From: Oreohelix idahoensis
Lineage: Eukaryota > Mollusca > Gastropoda > Stylommatophora > Oreohelicidae
DNA: 64,000 bases
Direction of reading: 5' to 3'
NCBI GenBank assembly: GCA_024509875.1
Contig: JAMPIV010012425.1
Location: 248,001-312,000, forward strand
Within the stretch, counting starts at the first letter, position 1. Every line of letters starts with the position of its first letter. A program made the position numbers and the translations under genes. The notes beneath the pieces are model-generated. The model did not search any database and was not told the DNA's origin. It saw nothing but the letters and a program-made list of their open reading frames with translations. This document shows, in pieces, positions 9,327 through 20,373 of this stretch.

Positions 9327-10485
9327 TCAAAATTTGACTTTGCTGCCGTCGACCAAGCTGTGATGCTGTATTCCATAGCAGGTCTGACTCTGCCTGTGTA
9401 CAGCTTTTTGAGGTATATTCTCATCAGCACCCCATGTGGTACCAGCTAACTTTTTCATGATGGCCATTCGAAGTTTTGCCCATAGCTGTATTTTGGTTAT
9501 CTGTGATTTCCACGTCATTCAGCAGTCATGTGATTCCTAAGTATGTTGGTGTTTCATCTTCTCGTACTGCCTGCCCATTTAGTTGTAGCTTTGCTTGCTG
9601 TGGTTTATTTGACAAGGTAAAAATAGTGTGTGTTGTTTTTTGTTCATTGATTTTGAGCAACCACTTTCTGGACCAACTTTCGAGGGCTAGCAGTGAATCC
9701 TGCATGCGCACTCTTGCTGTGGTGATGTATTCTTCTGAAGTCCACATGGCCAGGTCATCAGCATAGAGAGAGTTGTGGACATTCTTGTGGATGTTTTATG
9801 TTATATCATTTATATATATAAGGAAGAGTGTTGGGAAAAGTACCCCACCCTGTGGGACTCTATGTTCCATTGTAGTCTTTTTGCTTAATTGTCCGTGCAC
9901 CTGCACTCTAGCTGTTCTGTTTGTTAGATAGTGACTGATCCATTTATACATTCTTCCACAGACTCCATATTTAAGCATTTTAACTCTTAGCCCATCTTTC
10001 CAAACTTTATCAAATGCTTTCTCCATGTCTACCCAGACTGCTAATGTGTGCTTTCCTTCTTGGAAAGCATCTTTGATTTCCTGTGCAATGTAGGTGATTT
10101 GGTTCTCTGTAGACCTATGTTGCCTGAAGCCTGCCTTTTGGTGCAGTAGAATTTGTTTTTCTTCGAGGTGCCAACTTAATCTGGTATTGATCATTCTCTC
10201 CATAAGCTTTCCCATGCAGCTTAGGAGGCTGATGGGTCTGTAGCTGTTGGGGTCCATTCGATCTTGGTCCTGTTTAAGGATTGGAACTAGTACTGCTTCT
10301 TTCCAGGCCTGTGGTACAATTCCACGCTTCCAGCTATAGTTCATAATCTTGAGGAGGGCTTTCTTGGCATTAGGCCCTAGCCCTTTAAGCATGTCATTTG
10401 TTACCCCGTCTTTTCCAGGTGACTTTCTTTGTTTAAGGGATACAATGGCTGCCTCTAGCTCTCCCATGGTGAGGTTTGCTGTCAT
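9327..10485 (-). pseudogene. Nimb-like LINE reverse transcriptase
   Basis: Three pieces in different frames. 9796-10485 holds fingers and palm: SPGKDGVTNDML, NSYRPISLLSCMGK, QKAGFRQHRSTENQ, WVDMEKAFDKVW (first catalytic Asp) and RVPQGGVLFPTLF. LYADDLAMW, the catalytic YADD, is read across 9748-9795. 9526-9747 holds WLLKINEQKT and TPTYLGIT. Frame changes near 9750-9796 and 9526 show decay. Confidence 0.8.
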
Positions 10486-10679
10486 GTGCTCTTCTGGAAC
10501 AGTTGATATATTTTGGTAAAGTTCTTGCTCTCTGATAATTTCCTGTTTTCTGTCAGGTGGAACATTTATCTGGCTCTCATGTGAGAATTTTGGAGCAAAT
10601 ACATTTGCTGCTTCTTTCTTTGTGAGTATTTTCTGATTTTGTTGTAGGGCTATTTCCTTATTTTTGCATTCCTCATCAT

Positions 10680-11879
10680 TTAAGGCTTTGGCGAGCCTCC
10701 ATAATTTTTTCCATCTTTGTTGAGTTTAAGACTTTCTGTTGTTTTGATCCAGCTATTTTTGGCTGAACAGTTTAACGGTTTCCCGTATTTTGCAGAGATA
10801 GCTTTGTTGGCGATGTTTGCCTCAACTGTTTTGTCCTTTTCTGCTATGTGTCTGGCCTCTGTTACCTGTTCTTTGAGTTCTTCTGTCCAGTATGGCTTAT
10901 AATCTTGTCTCGCCCCTCGTGGTATTGATTCTAAGGCAGTTTTCAGAACTGCTTTATTAAATCCGTCAGCTATTTCTCCAATTCTTTTGATTTGGGTGTT
11001 TATCAAGCCACAGTATTCATCTGTCAGTGCTGAGAACTTGTTCCAGTTGGCATTTTTGTAGTTCCAGCGTAGTAATGACTTATGGAAGTGGAGTGTATGT
11101 TCCATATTAATCATTAGTTTGATCGGTTTGTGGTCACTGCCTGCCAATTGGTTGAGCACAATGCGTTCGATCTTATGGTTGATGTCTGCTGTTGAGAAGG
11201 CAGGGTCGGGTGTTGAGGTCGATTGCCATCTTCTTGAGTAGAAGCTGGGTGTATCATCTGCTCTATTGATGAGTTGCAGATTTGTGTCAATCTCCCAGTC
11301 CTCTACCTCAATGCCACGGGTATCGGCCTCTGTGTAACCCCACCTTTCTGAATGGCTGTTGAAATCACCAACAACCAGGCAGTTGGTGCGCCTAATCTCC
11401 ATTGTGGCTAGTGAAAGATCTCTATCTGGGGGGGCATATAGGTTGTACACTCTAACGGTCTGGTCATCTATCGTGATGTCAGCTCAGCTCAGTTCTGCCT
11501 GATCGTTTGTAGCAACAGAAAGCTCTCTGCTAGGCAAGGAGTTTCTGATTAACATGAGTACTCCTCCCTTGTGTCCCTCTCTATCAAGCCGGAAGGTTTC
11601 ATATCCTCTTACAGAAAATCTGTGGTTTGAGTTTAGGTGCGTTTCTTGAATGCAGGCTATGTCAATTTGTTCATCGTGTAATTTTTTAGCAAGCGGTAGT
11701 TTCTTCTTTAGGATACCTTCTGCATTCCATTGGAGTATATTAAGTGTTCTTTCCTGGGTGTTTTGGCCAGTCGCATTTTCCCAAATATTCCGCGCCCTGG
11801 CTGCACGATGTGGAGATAGGTGACCACCAGTAGCTTTGGGTGGACCCTGTTGAGGCAAGGGGTCCGGCACTCTTCCCAC
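10680..11879 (-). pseudogene. Nimb-like LINE endonuclease
   Basis: An APE-type endonuclease in two frames. 11484-11879 has LNILQWNAEGI and IACIQETHL (catalytic Glu). 10680-11450 has NLYAPPDRD, VVGDFNSHSERWGY (catalytic Asp/Asn) and AGSDHKPI (Ser-Asp-His motif). It would nick the target DNA to prime reverse transcription. Confidence 0.8.
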
Positions 11880-11959
11880 CTGGAGTGGAAGACATTCCGG
11901 GAAGACAGAATGTCGGGGCGGATTTCCTGAGTAGAAACTGGACTACGGAGGAAGAGGAG

Positions 11960-12015
11960 GAAGTAAGGGTAACCTTATGGTGTGTGAATGTTTGATTCCT
12001 GACATCAGTGTAAGT
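11960..12015 (+). repeat. Single 54-bp unit at the 5' end of the Nimb-like LINE
   Basis: Reads AGGGTAACCTTATGGTGTGT then GAATGTTTGATTCCTGACAT, about 90% like the unit tandemly repeated at 14739-15058 and 16403-16529. A further half unit is at about 14340-14378. Confidence 0.8.
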
Positions 12016-12364
12016 AGTTGTCATGGGTTGCCTCCTCTTGCTTTGCAGTAGTGCTCCAATAGTGGCCCAAAACCTAGAGTATCTAATGTGGGTCTTCAAA
12101 GGTGTCTACCTTCGCACAAGATTACTTTGGGCAGAGCTGTAGATAAAAGGATAATGATGCTTCTACCTCGAGGGAGTGCTCACAAGATATTTCAGAAGTC
12201 AAGATCAGTACTGAATTAGTCAGAGCACATTAACTTTTTACTTGACCCGCCGCCTTTTGTGAAGATGTATACTGTATGATTTACCTCATTCAAGCCCCTA
12301 GCTGATTTAATTCAGCGAAATTCCTCTTATTATTATTATTGTTCTTAATTGCTCTTCAGATGTA

Positions 12365-12770
12365 AATGTACTTACTTGGTCGTTCCCCTTCTACCTTGAG
12401 GTGTAGAGGTTTGGAAGAGAGCACCAGACTATCCTATCAGCTGTCTTCCTCCTGGCCTGGTTTCATTCTAGTCCTCGGTCCTTCAAAGATTGTCTAATGT
12501 TGTCCTCCCAGCGGACTCTGGGTCGTCCTGGAGGTCTGGATCCCTGGCTCTTAGTTTCCCATGCTTGTCGTGGTAGCCGATCTTCTACCATTCTGCAGAC
12601 ATGGCCAAACCATCTTATTTGGGACTGTTCTACTTGGGTCTGCAAGGGGTGGGATTTTAGGCCTTGACATATCATCTGGTTGCGGACCATGTCTCTTCTT
12701 GTTATTTCAACCACCTTCCTCAAATACCTCATTTCTGAGATCTGGATCTGGCTTTTGTGGGTTGTAGTCA
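12365..12770 (-). mobile_element. 5'-truncated RTE LINE1 tail with 9-bp TSD
   Basis: A nearly intact copy of the last ~130 codons of the LINE at 1174-4280 (MTTTHKSQIQISEMRYLRKV through SLKDRGLE), with a frame change near its end and only a short AAGT tail. TCAGATGTA at 12356-12364 and 12771-12779 is the target-site duplication. Confidence 0.85.
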
Positions 12771-13089
12771 TCAGATGTAGATATAACTATATATATTAAA
12801 ATCCAGATTCACACCTGTGCAATTCACTCTGTAAATATTTGTTCAACTATGACTCTCTCAAAATCATCATATACAAATTTAATGATCAATTACTTTGAAA
12901 CAAATGTAAATAAATATGACTGGTGATTATGAAAAAAATAAATTTCGTCATTGAAACTCGGTTTTTAGGACTGGAATACAGTTCTTTGGTTTTGGCCTGT
13001 TAAAAATGGGACTTGCCAAACTGTTGACGTTACGATGCGGTTTTTCTGTAGATTAATCTCTGTGGTGAGTGGTACATTTTCAGATCAGT

Positions 13090-13210
13090 TCAGGAAGTAA
13101 CCTGGCCTGGTCAAGGCAAGAATCTTCAAGTGTCGATCTCAGGCTTCGAACCACAAACTAGTAGTACAGCAAATGGTCGCGTCGCCTCATACTGATACCA
13201 CAAACTTTAT
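13090..13210 (-). repeat. Possible tRNA-derived SINE fragment
   Basis: On the - strand a B-box-like GGTTCGAAGCC (about 13152-13162) follows an A-box-like TGGTATCAGTATGAGG by about 35 nt. No tail or duplication was found. The region 12780-14340 otherwise shows no gene or repeat that I recognise. Confidence 0.3.
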
Positions 13211-14738
13211 AGGGAATAAAGGAACAAATTCTGCTGCTAAATATTTGTTTGCCCGATATTAATCAGGCGCCTTTTCCCGCTGTCCGTCAGCCTTTGTTTT
13301 CTCAGATTTTTTACTCTCCCTGAGCATACATCATATGTGATGAAAAATCACCAGTATATCAGTTAATTTAAGGACAAATTTGCGACTGGACAGCGGCAGT
13401 GGCTTGTGCCTGAAGGAACATATTATTTAAATTTACATAAATTCACCAAATGATAATATACAACTATTCACAAGTTGAAGTAATCATCACTCACTCCCTG
13501 CTCCATTCAGAGTCTGGGGTTACTTCTGCTTTTGGTTCTTCCATGAGAACTAGCATGAAGCAATCACCAGCGCTTGCTGTGGTGGTTCATAAATGTATGA
13601 TACATTGTATCCTTCTCACATGCTGAGGTTGTCAGCCCAGTTTGAATCTTTAACACCACTAGCTAGTATAAACATGTCAAATTCACAGCATAAAATTTAT
13701 ATTTACAACTTACCCCAATAGGGATGATAGATTTCTTGCTCAGTAGAATAATCTTGTCAACTTAGCACAGATGCCTCGAACACATGTCTGGGGTATTATT
13801 TCTATTTTAGAATCCCTCTGTGACTTGTGAGTGGTCCTGTAGTATTCCGGGTTCCGTATTAATATTGGTGAGTTTTTTGACTGATGTACAGAGATGCTCT
13901 TAATACATTTAGTCTGGTCCATCAATTCAGAATCCAACTCTATTCTTTTATGTGGCAAGGTCCGAGCTGTCAACATTGACGATTTCTGGAATGCAGTGAC
14001 GTATGTCAAACTTTTTCTACATTATATCGTAGGTTCCCGCCACACGCTTCCACCTGGCGATTTTGACAAAACTTCCAATCAGCGCAAATGTTTATTGGCA
14101 CATCAAATGCCAGCCAATACATTCAGAAGTTCATGTAGTATTCTGAATGACTCAGGCGTTTGAAAATATCAGTCATCCTCCATATTTGGAGTTGCTACAT
14201 CCGACAGTTCTTGGTAATGTTTACATTGCAACTTCTTACATTTATCCTGATCACAACCAGTTTGCCCGTAAGTTTTCTTACATCATTGATGTCTGTACCT
14301 GCTACCAGATCGCTAATTGACCAGGCACTCTGTGTTCCTGGCAGCAGTGTAGGTAGTAAGGGTAACCTTATCATCACATGTAACAAATGTACTTATGAAA
14401 CAAAGAGTTTTTCCCCCAGTGTATTGTAGCAGTATGGTGATTAAAATTAAAAAGTATTGCTACTAGTTCCCGGGCCTCTGAGGAGAAAATGGTGTGTGAA
14501 TATAACTACTGCACCCTCAGGCTGACTAATATGAGGTTGTATATTGGGTTGTAAGGTCATCACACAAAACAGATGACTATAGAGGTAACTGCTGCACGAG
14601 CACATGAATTCTTTGATGTGTGACCGCTGTTTATGTTACCGTTTCACGATCTGTAATTGCAGTTTACCTGTCTCAGCTGGTTAAATCTTACATATGTAAT
14701 AATGGAAGCTTGAATAGTTGGGTAGCAACAACAGAAGA

Positions 14739-15058
14739 TTATGGTGTGTGAAAGTTTGATTCCTGACAGCACTGTAGGTAGTAAGGGTAACCTTATGGTG
14801 CGTGAAAGTTTGATTCCTGACAGCACTGTAGGTAGTAAGGGTAACCTTATGGTGTGTGAAAGTTTGATTCCTGACAGCACTGTAGGTAGTAAGGGTAACC
14901 TTATGGTGTGTGAAAGTTTGATTCCTGACAGCACTGTAGGTAGTAAGGGTAACCTTATGGTGCGTGAAAGTTTGATTCCTGACAGCACTGTAGGTAGTAA
15001 GGGTAACCTTATGGTGTGTGAAAGTTTGATTTCTGATAGCACTGTAGGCAGTAAGGGT
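14739..15058 (+). repeat. 54-bp tandem array, left part (6 units)
   Basis: Unit TTATGGTGTGTGAAAGTTTG, ATTCCTGACAGCACTGTAGG, TAGTAAGGGTAACC (54 bp). Because 54 is a multiple of three, all frames read through as 18-residue repeats; these are not proteins. The last unit is interrupted at 15058 by the element at 15059-16402, and the array resumes at 16403. Confidence 0.95.
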
Positions 15059-16402
15059 TAGAGGTGGGCAAATTGACACACTCAACTGTTTCGAAACAGT
15101 TAGCGCAGTGATTTAAACTGTTTCGAAACAGTGAGTCGACACAACGACACAACGACACAATTGCCCGTATCGGGGAGAAAGAAGTCTCTTATAGACAGTA
15201 CCGGCGCAGGTATACATGAACTGTGTGAGACACTTTCCTCTGTTTTTACTGTCGTGTGTGAAAATCTATGGCGTTTCGTGTGACCACAATTCAATATTTT
15301 TACACAAGTCTTCATTATGATGTGATCAAAAAGCACGTAGTAAGGGTAAAAACCTTATTCAAATTTTACTTAGGCTCAGACAGTGTGTCGCTGCAAAACA
15401 GTGAGGAAGACGAAAGAAACAAGCAGGAAGTGTCGAATCGCTCGCTGTTTCGAAGCATTGTTTCGACACATACCGTCATACACACACTAGCCATCTCTAG
15501 TGCCTAGTCATACTTGAAGTTGACGAACCCTTGAATGATAAAATACCAGAACACACGTTACATTTTACTTTGTTGTCTTTGATCTTTACAAAATAATCCC
15601 AAACAGGGCTTCTCCCCGCCATAAATGAAGATTAAATGAGGTTGAACACAAGTTTTAAACACTATTTTATGTATAAACAAAACACGTTTTCTTACGAGAG
15701 CGCCTGAAGTCAGGAATCAAGAGTACCGTAACATGCGTATAATTAGCGCTTGGATGAAAAAGAACTATGGAACTGTTTCGAAACAGCAGACTACAAGTAA
15801 ATTAACTGAAACAATGAGACATGAGTCGTGACACCCTAGTATGCAGATTTACTTATTCTCGTTAGTACAAATCTATGGTATTTCGTGTGACCACTGTTAA
15901 GAATTTTACACAGTCGTTTTCATTATGATGATATGCAAGGGGAACATGCTGACAGCTGCAGTAAAAGTGAAAAAAAAATAATAATAACAGTAATAATGAC
16001 ACATTATATAAAACTAGAATAGGTACAGTCAGCGACAATGATTCAACTCAAACCGAGCAGACACCTAATAGTAGTAAGCCTCTTTCAGTCCTGAGGAATT
16101 ATTTAAAAAAAAAATTATGACTTGTTTGATTTTCCATACTATCTATGAACGCCATATGTAGCGCACGCTTGACACATGAGACAATGATACAGTGTGCCTT
16201 TTGCAAAACAGCGAAGCAGACGGGAACTGAAGCTGCTGTTCGAAGCAGGCTATGTGTCGAATCTGCGTGAGACAATGTGTCTCTGCAAAACAGACAGGAC
16301 GTGACACTGTTTCGACACCGCAAAAATCTGCGCATCGAATCGTTCGGGTACGACGCAGTTTCGACACATTGTTTCGACACATAAACACAGTAGCCATCTC
16401 TA
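15059..16402. mobile_element. hAT-like element inserted in the 54-bp array, 8-bp TSD
   Basis: 1344 bp. It begins TAGAGGTGGGCAAATTG and ends AGCCATCTCTA, so the tips are inverted repeats TAGAG(G/A)TGG. The 8-bp direct repeat GTAAGGGT lies exactly on both sides (15051-15058 and 16403-16410). TIR start and 8-bp duplication fit hAT. Inside are many copies of the palindromic word TGTTTCGAAACAG. A second copy of the right end (AGCCATCTCTAG) at about 15490-15501 suggests a shorter element or an internal duplication. No transposase ORF is visible, so it is non-autonomous. Confidence 0.75.
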
Positions 16403-16529
16403 GTAAGGGTAACCTTATGGTGCGTGAAAGTTTGATTCCTGACAGCACTGTAGGTAGTAAGGGTAACCTTATGGTGTGTGAAAGTTTGATTCCTGACAGC
16501 ACTGTAGGTAGTAAGGGTAACCTTATGGC
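16403..16529 (+). repeat. 54-bp tandem array, right part (2.4 units)
   Basis: Continues the array of 14739-15058 with the same unit and phase after the inserted element. Confidence 0.95.
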
Positions 16530-16924
16530 CAACCCAGTTCCAGTGACTACCCGCCATGATGGTGCACATATTATCTTGGTGGCTATAAGTTAGCAGTTTT
16601 TGGTTAGTGATGGTGTTCAGCAGGTTGTGTGGAAAGGGAACACTTTGGACAATTTCTGCAGAATTCTCCAGCATTCTGTACCACATAGAAATAACACAAC
16701 ACTTGTATATTTAGTATTTGTACTGGGAAGATTTCCAAAAGTTGTTTAGACCTGGATGCTTTGCTTCCTACTTATTTCTGTTAATAAGTTATGCTTGTAT
16801 CAGATCTGTCAGCCTGTTAATTTGTATGAGCTGACTGACTTGACAAATGTTTGGTGATTGAGCCGTGGAAAGGTTATAGAATGTTTTGCTGCTAGGTCTT
16901 TATCCAGCATTTTGCTGTTTTCAG

Positions 16925-17135
16925 CTGCCGCAATACACAGGCGATTTATGACGACTGCATCAAGGAGCATTTAGACCAAGATCGACCTGAAGTGGGCTAC
17001 TTTTCCAAGGTGAGGTTGCATAAAACAGATAGGCCATGGCCGGTGCCCAAACCACACATTCTGCCTGAGAGAGTGCCAGACCCTCCTGATGTGATTAGGC
17101 AGACAGACCCAGTTAAAAGACCTGCCATGAATTAA
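16925..17135 (+). CDS. NDUFA8: NDUFA8 terminal coding exon
   Basis: Starts after ..TGCTGTTTTCAG and completes the split codon left by the exon ending at 8010 (AA + C = Asn). It reads CRNTQAIYDDC, the last CX9C of the family, then FSKVRLHKTDRPWPVPKPH and a Pro-rich C-terminus, ending ..KRPAMN and TAA at 17133-17135. TDRP and the Pro-rich tail match NDUFA8. Joined to the exon at 7835 it gives about 129 of the roughly 170 residues expected. A polyA signal follows at 17327. Confidence 0.9.
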
Positions 17136-17326
17136 AGTATTAGCAAAGTGTATGTTCTCTTTGCATTGCAATCATAGTTAACCTGGATAAAATGTGTTTG
17201 TGAATTATCTTTTCTTAAACATGAAAACTTTTGTTGGCATTATTTGGTTGGCCTTGACTTTGAATAGAAGACTTGTATCTTATGTGTGATCAAACAGAGC
17301 TAGTATTCTGTTGGTCTATACTGCAG

Positions 17327-17332
17327 AATAAA
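17327..17332 (+). terminator. NDUFA8 polyadenylation signal AATAAA
   Basis: AATAAA 192 nt after the NDUFA8 stop codon. It is the first canonical hexamer downstream, followed by GT-rich sequence (GTGTGGAAGGTCG, TTGTGTGT). Confidence 0.6.
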
Positions 17333-17488
17333 CAGTTAATTGTAGCAGTGTGGAAGGTCGTTATAGTTGTGTGTAATATACTTCAAGGTCATGGGAGACC
17401 AGAGGAATGACAGCAAGTACAGAAACCTGCAGGTCATTAGGATGAGAGAGAGAGATATACATATGTCCAGAGAGAGAGAGAGAGGAAG

Positions 17489-17612
17489 CATAGGTTCTCT
17501 TTAGACTAGTAAATTGTGTAGTCATTGAAAATGATTCTTAATAAACACCCTTGGAGTGCTAACATTACAAGGGGATGTCATTCTATAATTTACTACTCTA
17601 AAGAGAACCTTT
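17489..17612. repeat. Fold-back MITE, second copy
   Basis: The left arm AGGTTCTCTTTAGACTAGTA and right arm TACTACTCTAAAGAGAACCT are inverted repeats, with internal TTACAAGGGGATGTCATTCT as in the copy at 7681-7802. Confidence 0.65.
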
Positions 17613-18067
17613 ATAGAAAGCATATTACTTATCAACAAAGTTAAAAAAAATAAAGATTTGACCGACTGGTTGTGTGACCACCAATGTTTATATTTAAGAT
17701 GAAAAAAAAAATTATTGTAATTAAGTACACGGTCATTAATACATTAAAATTGTAACAGTTATCTTGAGCTGTGTGTTAAGTTTTTTTTGTCTATTAATTT
17801 TCTTCACCTACTGGCAGCAAGTACAGCGTGATTAAGAAAATAATTTAACACTTTCAGAAATGTATTACTTAGTAACTCGGTTTGCTCAGATAAGAAGAGC
17901 TAGTGGAACAAGAGATGAGAAGATGATGATAGATCTTAATCACCCTGTACAACTGTTAGTGTTACATTATCTGACCAGTACCAGCACCACATTCACGTGA
18001 ACCAACAAACATGTGAAATCTGAAACAAGAGTTAAAACTTTTTTCTGGTTAGTGATTCCAAGCAATA

Positions 18068-19160
18068 TGACACCATTTGCTTGCTTTTATTTCCGTTAGC
18101 TTTTTTGTGTTGTACAGGTCCCTCATATTTCCTTTGGCTGCAGCTTCCTCTGCTTCCCTTGTCAACTCTTCAATATACTTCCTCTTATCTCTTTTGATGT
18201 TTCTTCTTACTTCTTTGCACACTTCATGAGCCCAGGAGTGAGACAGGGATGCCTCTTGTCTCCATTTCTTTTCTTACTAGCAATAGATTGGGTTATGAAA
18301 ACATCGACATGACACATTAGAAATGGAATCCAGTGGAATCTGACTAAACAAAGTTTGATATTGATAATCTGGATTTTGCAGATGACTTGGCTCTTCTGTC
18401 CCATAACCATAATCAGATGCAAGAGAAAATGAAAATTCTTGATGAGAGGTCACAACAAGTGGGCCTGAAAATACACAGGGAAAAGACAAAGATTATGAGG
18501 ATAAATGCAAGAAATGATAACAGGGTTAAACTTGAAGAAACACCACTATAAGATGTAGAATCGTACACATATCTTGGCAGAGTAATATAGACAAAGTTGG
18601 AGGGACAGACAATGATATCAAAATAAGAATAAAAAAAAGCAAGAGGAGCTTTTATTGCATTGGGAAACATATGGAGAACAAGAGAAATCAAGTCCAACAT
18701 GAAAATAAGAATCTTCAACTCAAATGTCAAGTCAGTCCTATTGTATGGCTCTGAGACATGGAGAACAACAAAAACAACAACCAAAAAGCTAGACTTTTAT
18801 AAACGGGTGCTTGTGTAGAATAGAAGGACTGAAATGGTATGACAAAGTCACAAATGTGGAATTGATGACAAGAACCAGACAAGTGTCAGTGGAACAAGAG
18901 TTGAGAAGAAGACGCTGGCGATGGATAGGACACACATTGAGGAAACCTGTTGATAGCATTACAAGGCAGTCCTTGTTCTGGAATCCACAGGGAAAGGGAG
19001 GCAGAGGTAGACCAAAAAACACATGGAGAAGAGAACTGGAAACAGAGGTGAAAATGATGAGGAAAACATGGAAAGAACTTGAGTGGATGGCACAGGACAG
19101 GAAGACTTGCATTATGTGTGTTGAAGGCGCATGCTCCTCGGGGAGCTAAAGGGTATTGAT
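18068..19160 (+). mobile_element. RTE-like LINE3 fragment with inverted 5' part and 15-bp TSD
   Basis: 18226-19155 on the + strand is a decayed RT: SPGVRQGCLLSPFLF, FADDLALLSH, ESYTYLGRVI, LLYGSETWRT, then WRWIGHTLRK and GRGRPKNTWRRE. 18068-18225 encodes the linker upstream of RT (VRRNIKRDKRKYIEELTREA, EEAAAKGNMRDLYN) but on the - strand, so the 5' part is inverted. TGATTCCAAGCAATA at 18053-18067 and 19161-19175 is the target-site duplication, so both parts came from one insertion. The 3' end has an ATTG-type tail. Confidence 0.8.
18811..19149 (+). pseudogene. LINE3 C-terminal domain, open piece
   Basis: 112 open codons from the RTE-like C-terminus: LRRRRWRWIGHTLRKP, GRGRPKNTWRRELE and WKELEWMAQDRKTC. 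It is a remnant of the pol protein; the RT upstream holds several stops. Confidence 0.7.
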
Positions 19161-19175
19161 TGATTCCAAGCAATA

Positions 19176-20373
19176 ATTCTGTAATAAAACACCTGGACAT
19201 CACATAACACACAAGCTGCCTGAAGCCTTCTGTACAAACTGATGATTCAATTGCCTGTGTCGGTACATGCCTATCAGTTAAAAGGTAATCTCAGACCTGT
19301 GTCTTTTATATTTGGACATGCGTCCTATAACCAACTAGGTTGAACAGGATGTGCCTTGCCAAAACTTTATTTTTTTTTAAAAATGTCTTATCAGTTCTCT
19401 TGTTGACTATCCAGTATCTTCTTGCTTTGCCAACCTCTGTGCCTTTTTCCTTCAGTCTTTACTATTGTCACAGTATATTCCAGTTTTCTTGTAAAATGCA
19501 GTGATGTACTTAACAGATCAGACTGTCATGTCCACACCAAAAGGTTGTCCCAAGTGCTCTTGTTGTACTTAGCATTTCCAGTGGACTGAATGAGGTGATT
19601 TTCTCTGTACCTATTCAGTGATCAGATACATGGCAGTGCCAGGGAAAAAAAATCAGTGGACTTGACTTCAGTTGTGTCTGCCTTGTTGTTCTTCATATGG
19701 AACAAATGTCAAGCTGAGTAAGTTCATTTTGAGCAAGCTTTCTCCATTTCCAAGGATTATTTTGATGTGCCATGGCCCATCTCCTGCTTCAGGCCCTACC
19801 TACATCGTCCTCCAATATTCTTGTCTCTAGTGTTACCATTCAGTGTTCCATCTGCTTAGCTATGAGATATCTTTCAGCCCCCCCAGATTCGCTGCCAGTC
19901 AGAATCGTCTGGTCTTTGTCATCACTCATGATGAAAACAATGAATGGGCCCTTTTTAATCGAATTTCCACAAAAAATATCGCTACACGATATAAATAATT
20001 CATGGGCGCAGCCGTTTTGGAATGCTATAAATACCCGGATGAGACTTATTTAGTAACACTATTGATACAGCTGTCATGTCGCTAACATAGTCTTACGAAT
20101 TTGACTCCTGTCAAATTTGGTCAGCAAGGAAATTTGACAATATCAAATTTGGTCAGCAAAGTGTTAATCAATTTGCAAATTACAAGTTATTTGCACTGAC
20201 TTATTCATAATATTATATGTAATTTTGATCCATTGTATTGTTTTCTATTGTCATTTTTTGTTTTTCAAAATCACCTTGTTCCTATTACGATGACTCATGT
20301 ACTGAATACCAAGCCGATAGACGTTCACTATCATCTTTACAGTTCCTGTGGTCTTCTCTTTCGTGATCCAGCT
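19176..20373. other. No recognisable gene
   Basis: AT-rich sequence with short runs only. No ORF with a known domain, no tandem array and no clear transposon end was seen. The word TCAAATTTGGTCAGCAA occurs twice near 20113-20160. Confidence 0.5.

Larger units (their letters stand above)
8059..12100 (-). mobile_element. Decayed I/Nimb-like LINE with RNase H, in NDUFA8 intron
   Basis: A - strand LINE of about 4 kb with the order endonuclease (about 11.85-11.1 kb), RT (10.5-9.5 kb), RNase H (9.0-8.5 kb) and a zinc-knuckle-like tail, ending in a GAA tandem tail at 8059-8075. A LINE with its own RNase H points to the I superfamily; similarity to the snail element Nimbus makes Nimb the likely clade, but that is from memory of the family. 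Several frame breaks make it inactive. The 5' limit (11.9-12.1 kb) is uncertain; one unit of the 54-bp repeat found at 14.7 kb sits there. Confidence 0.75.

Noticed and set aside
14644..15085. Open frames of 106-134 codons on both strands with an 18-residue repeat
   Set aside because: The 54-bp unit is divisible by three and lacks stops in several frames at once; this is a tandem-repeat artefact, not a protein.
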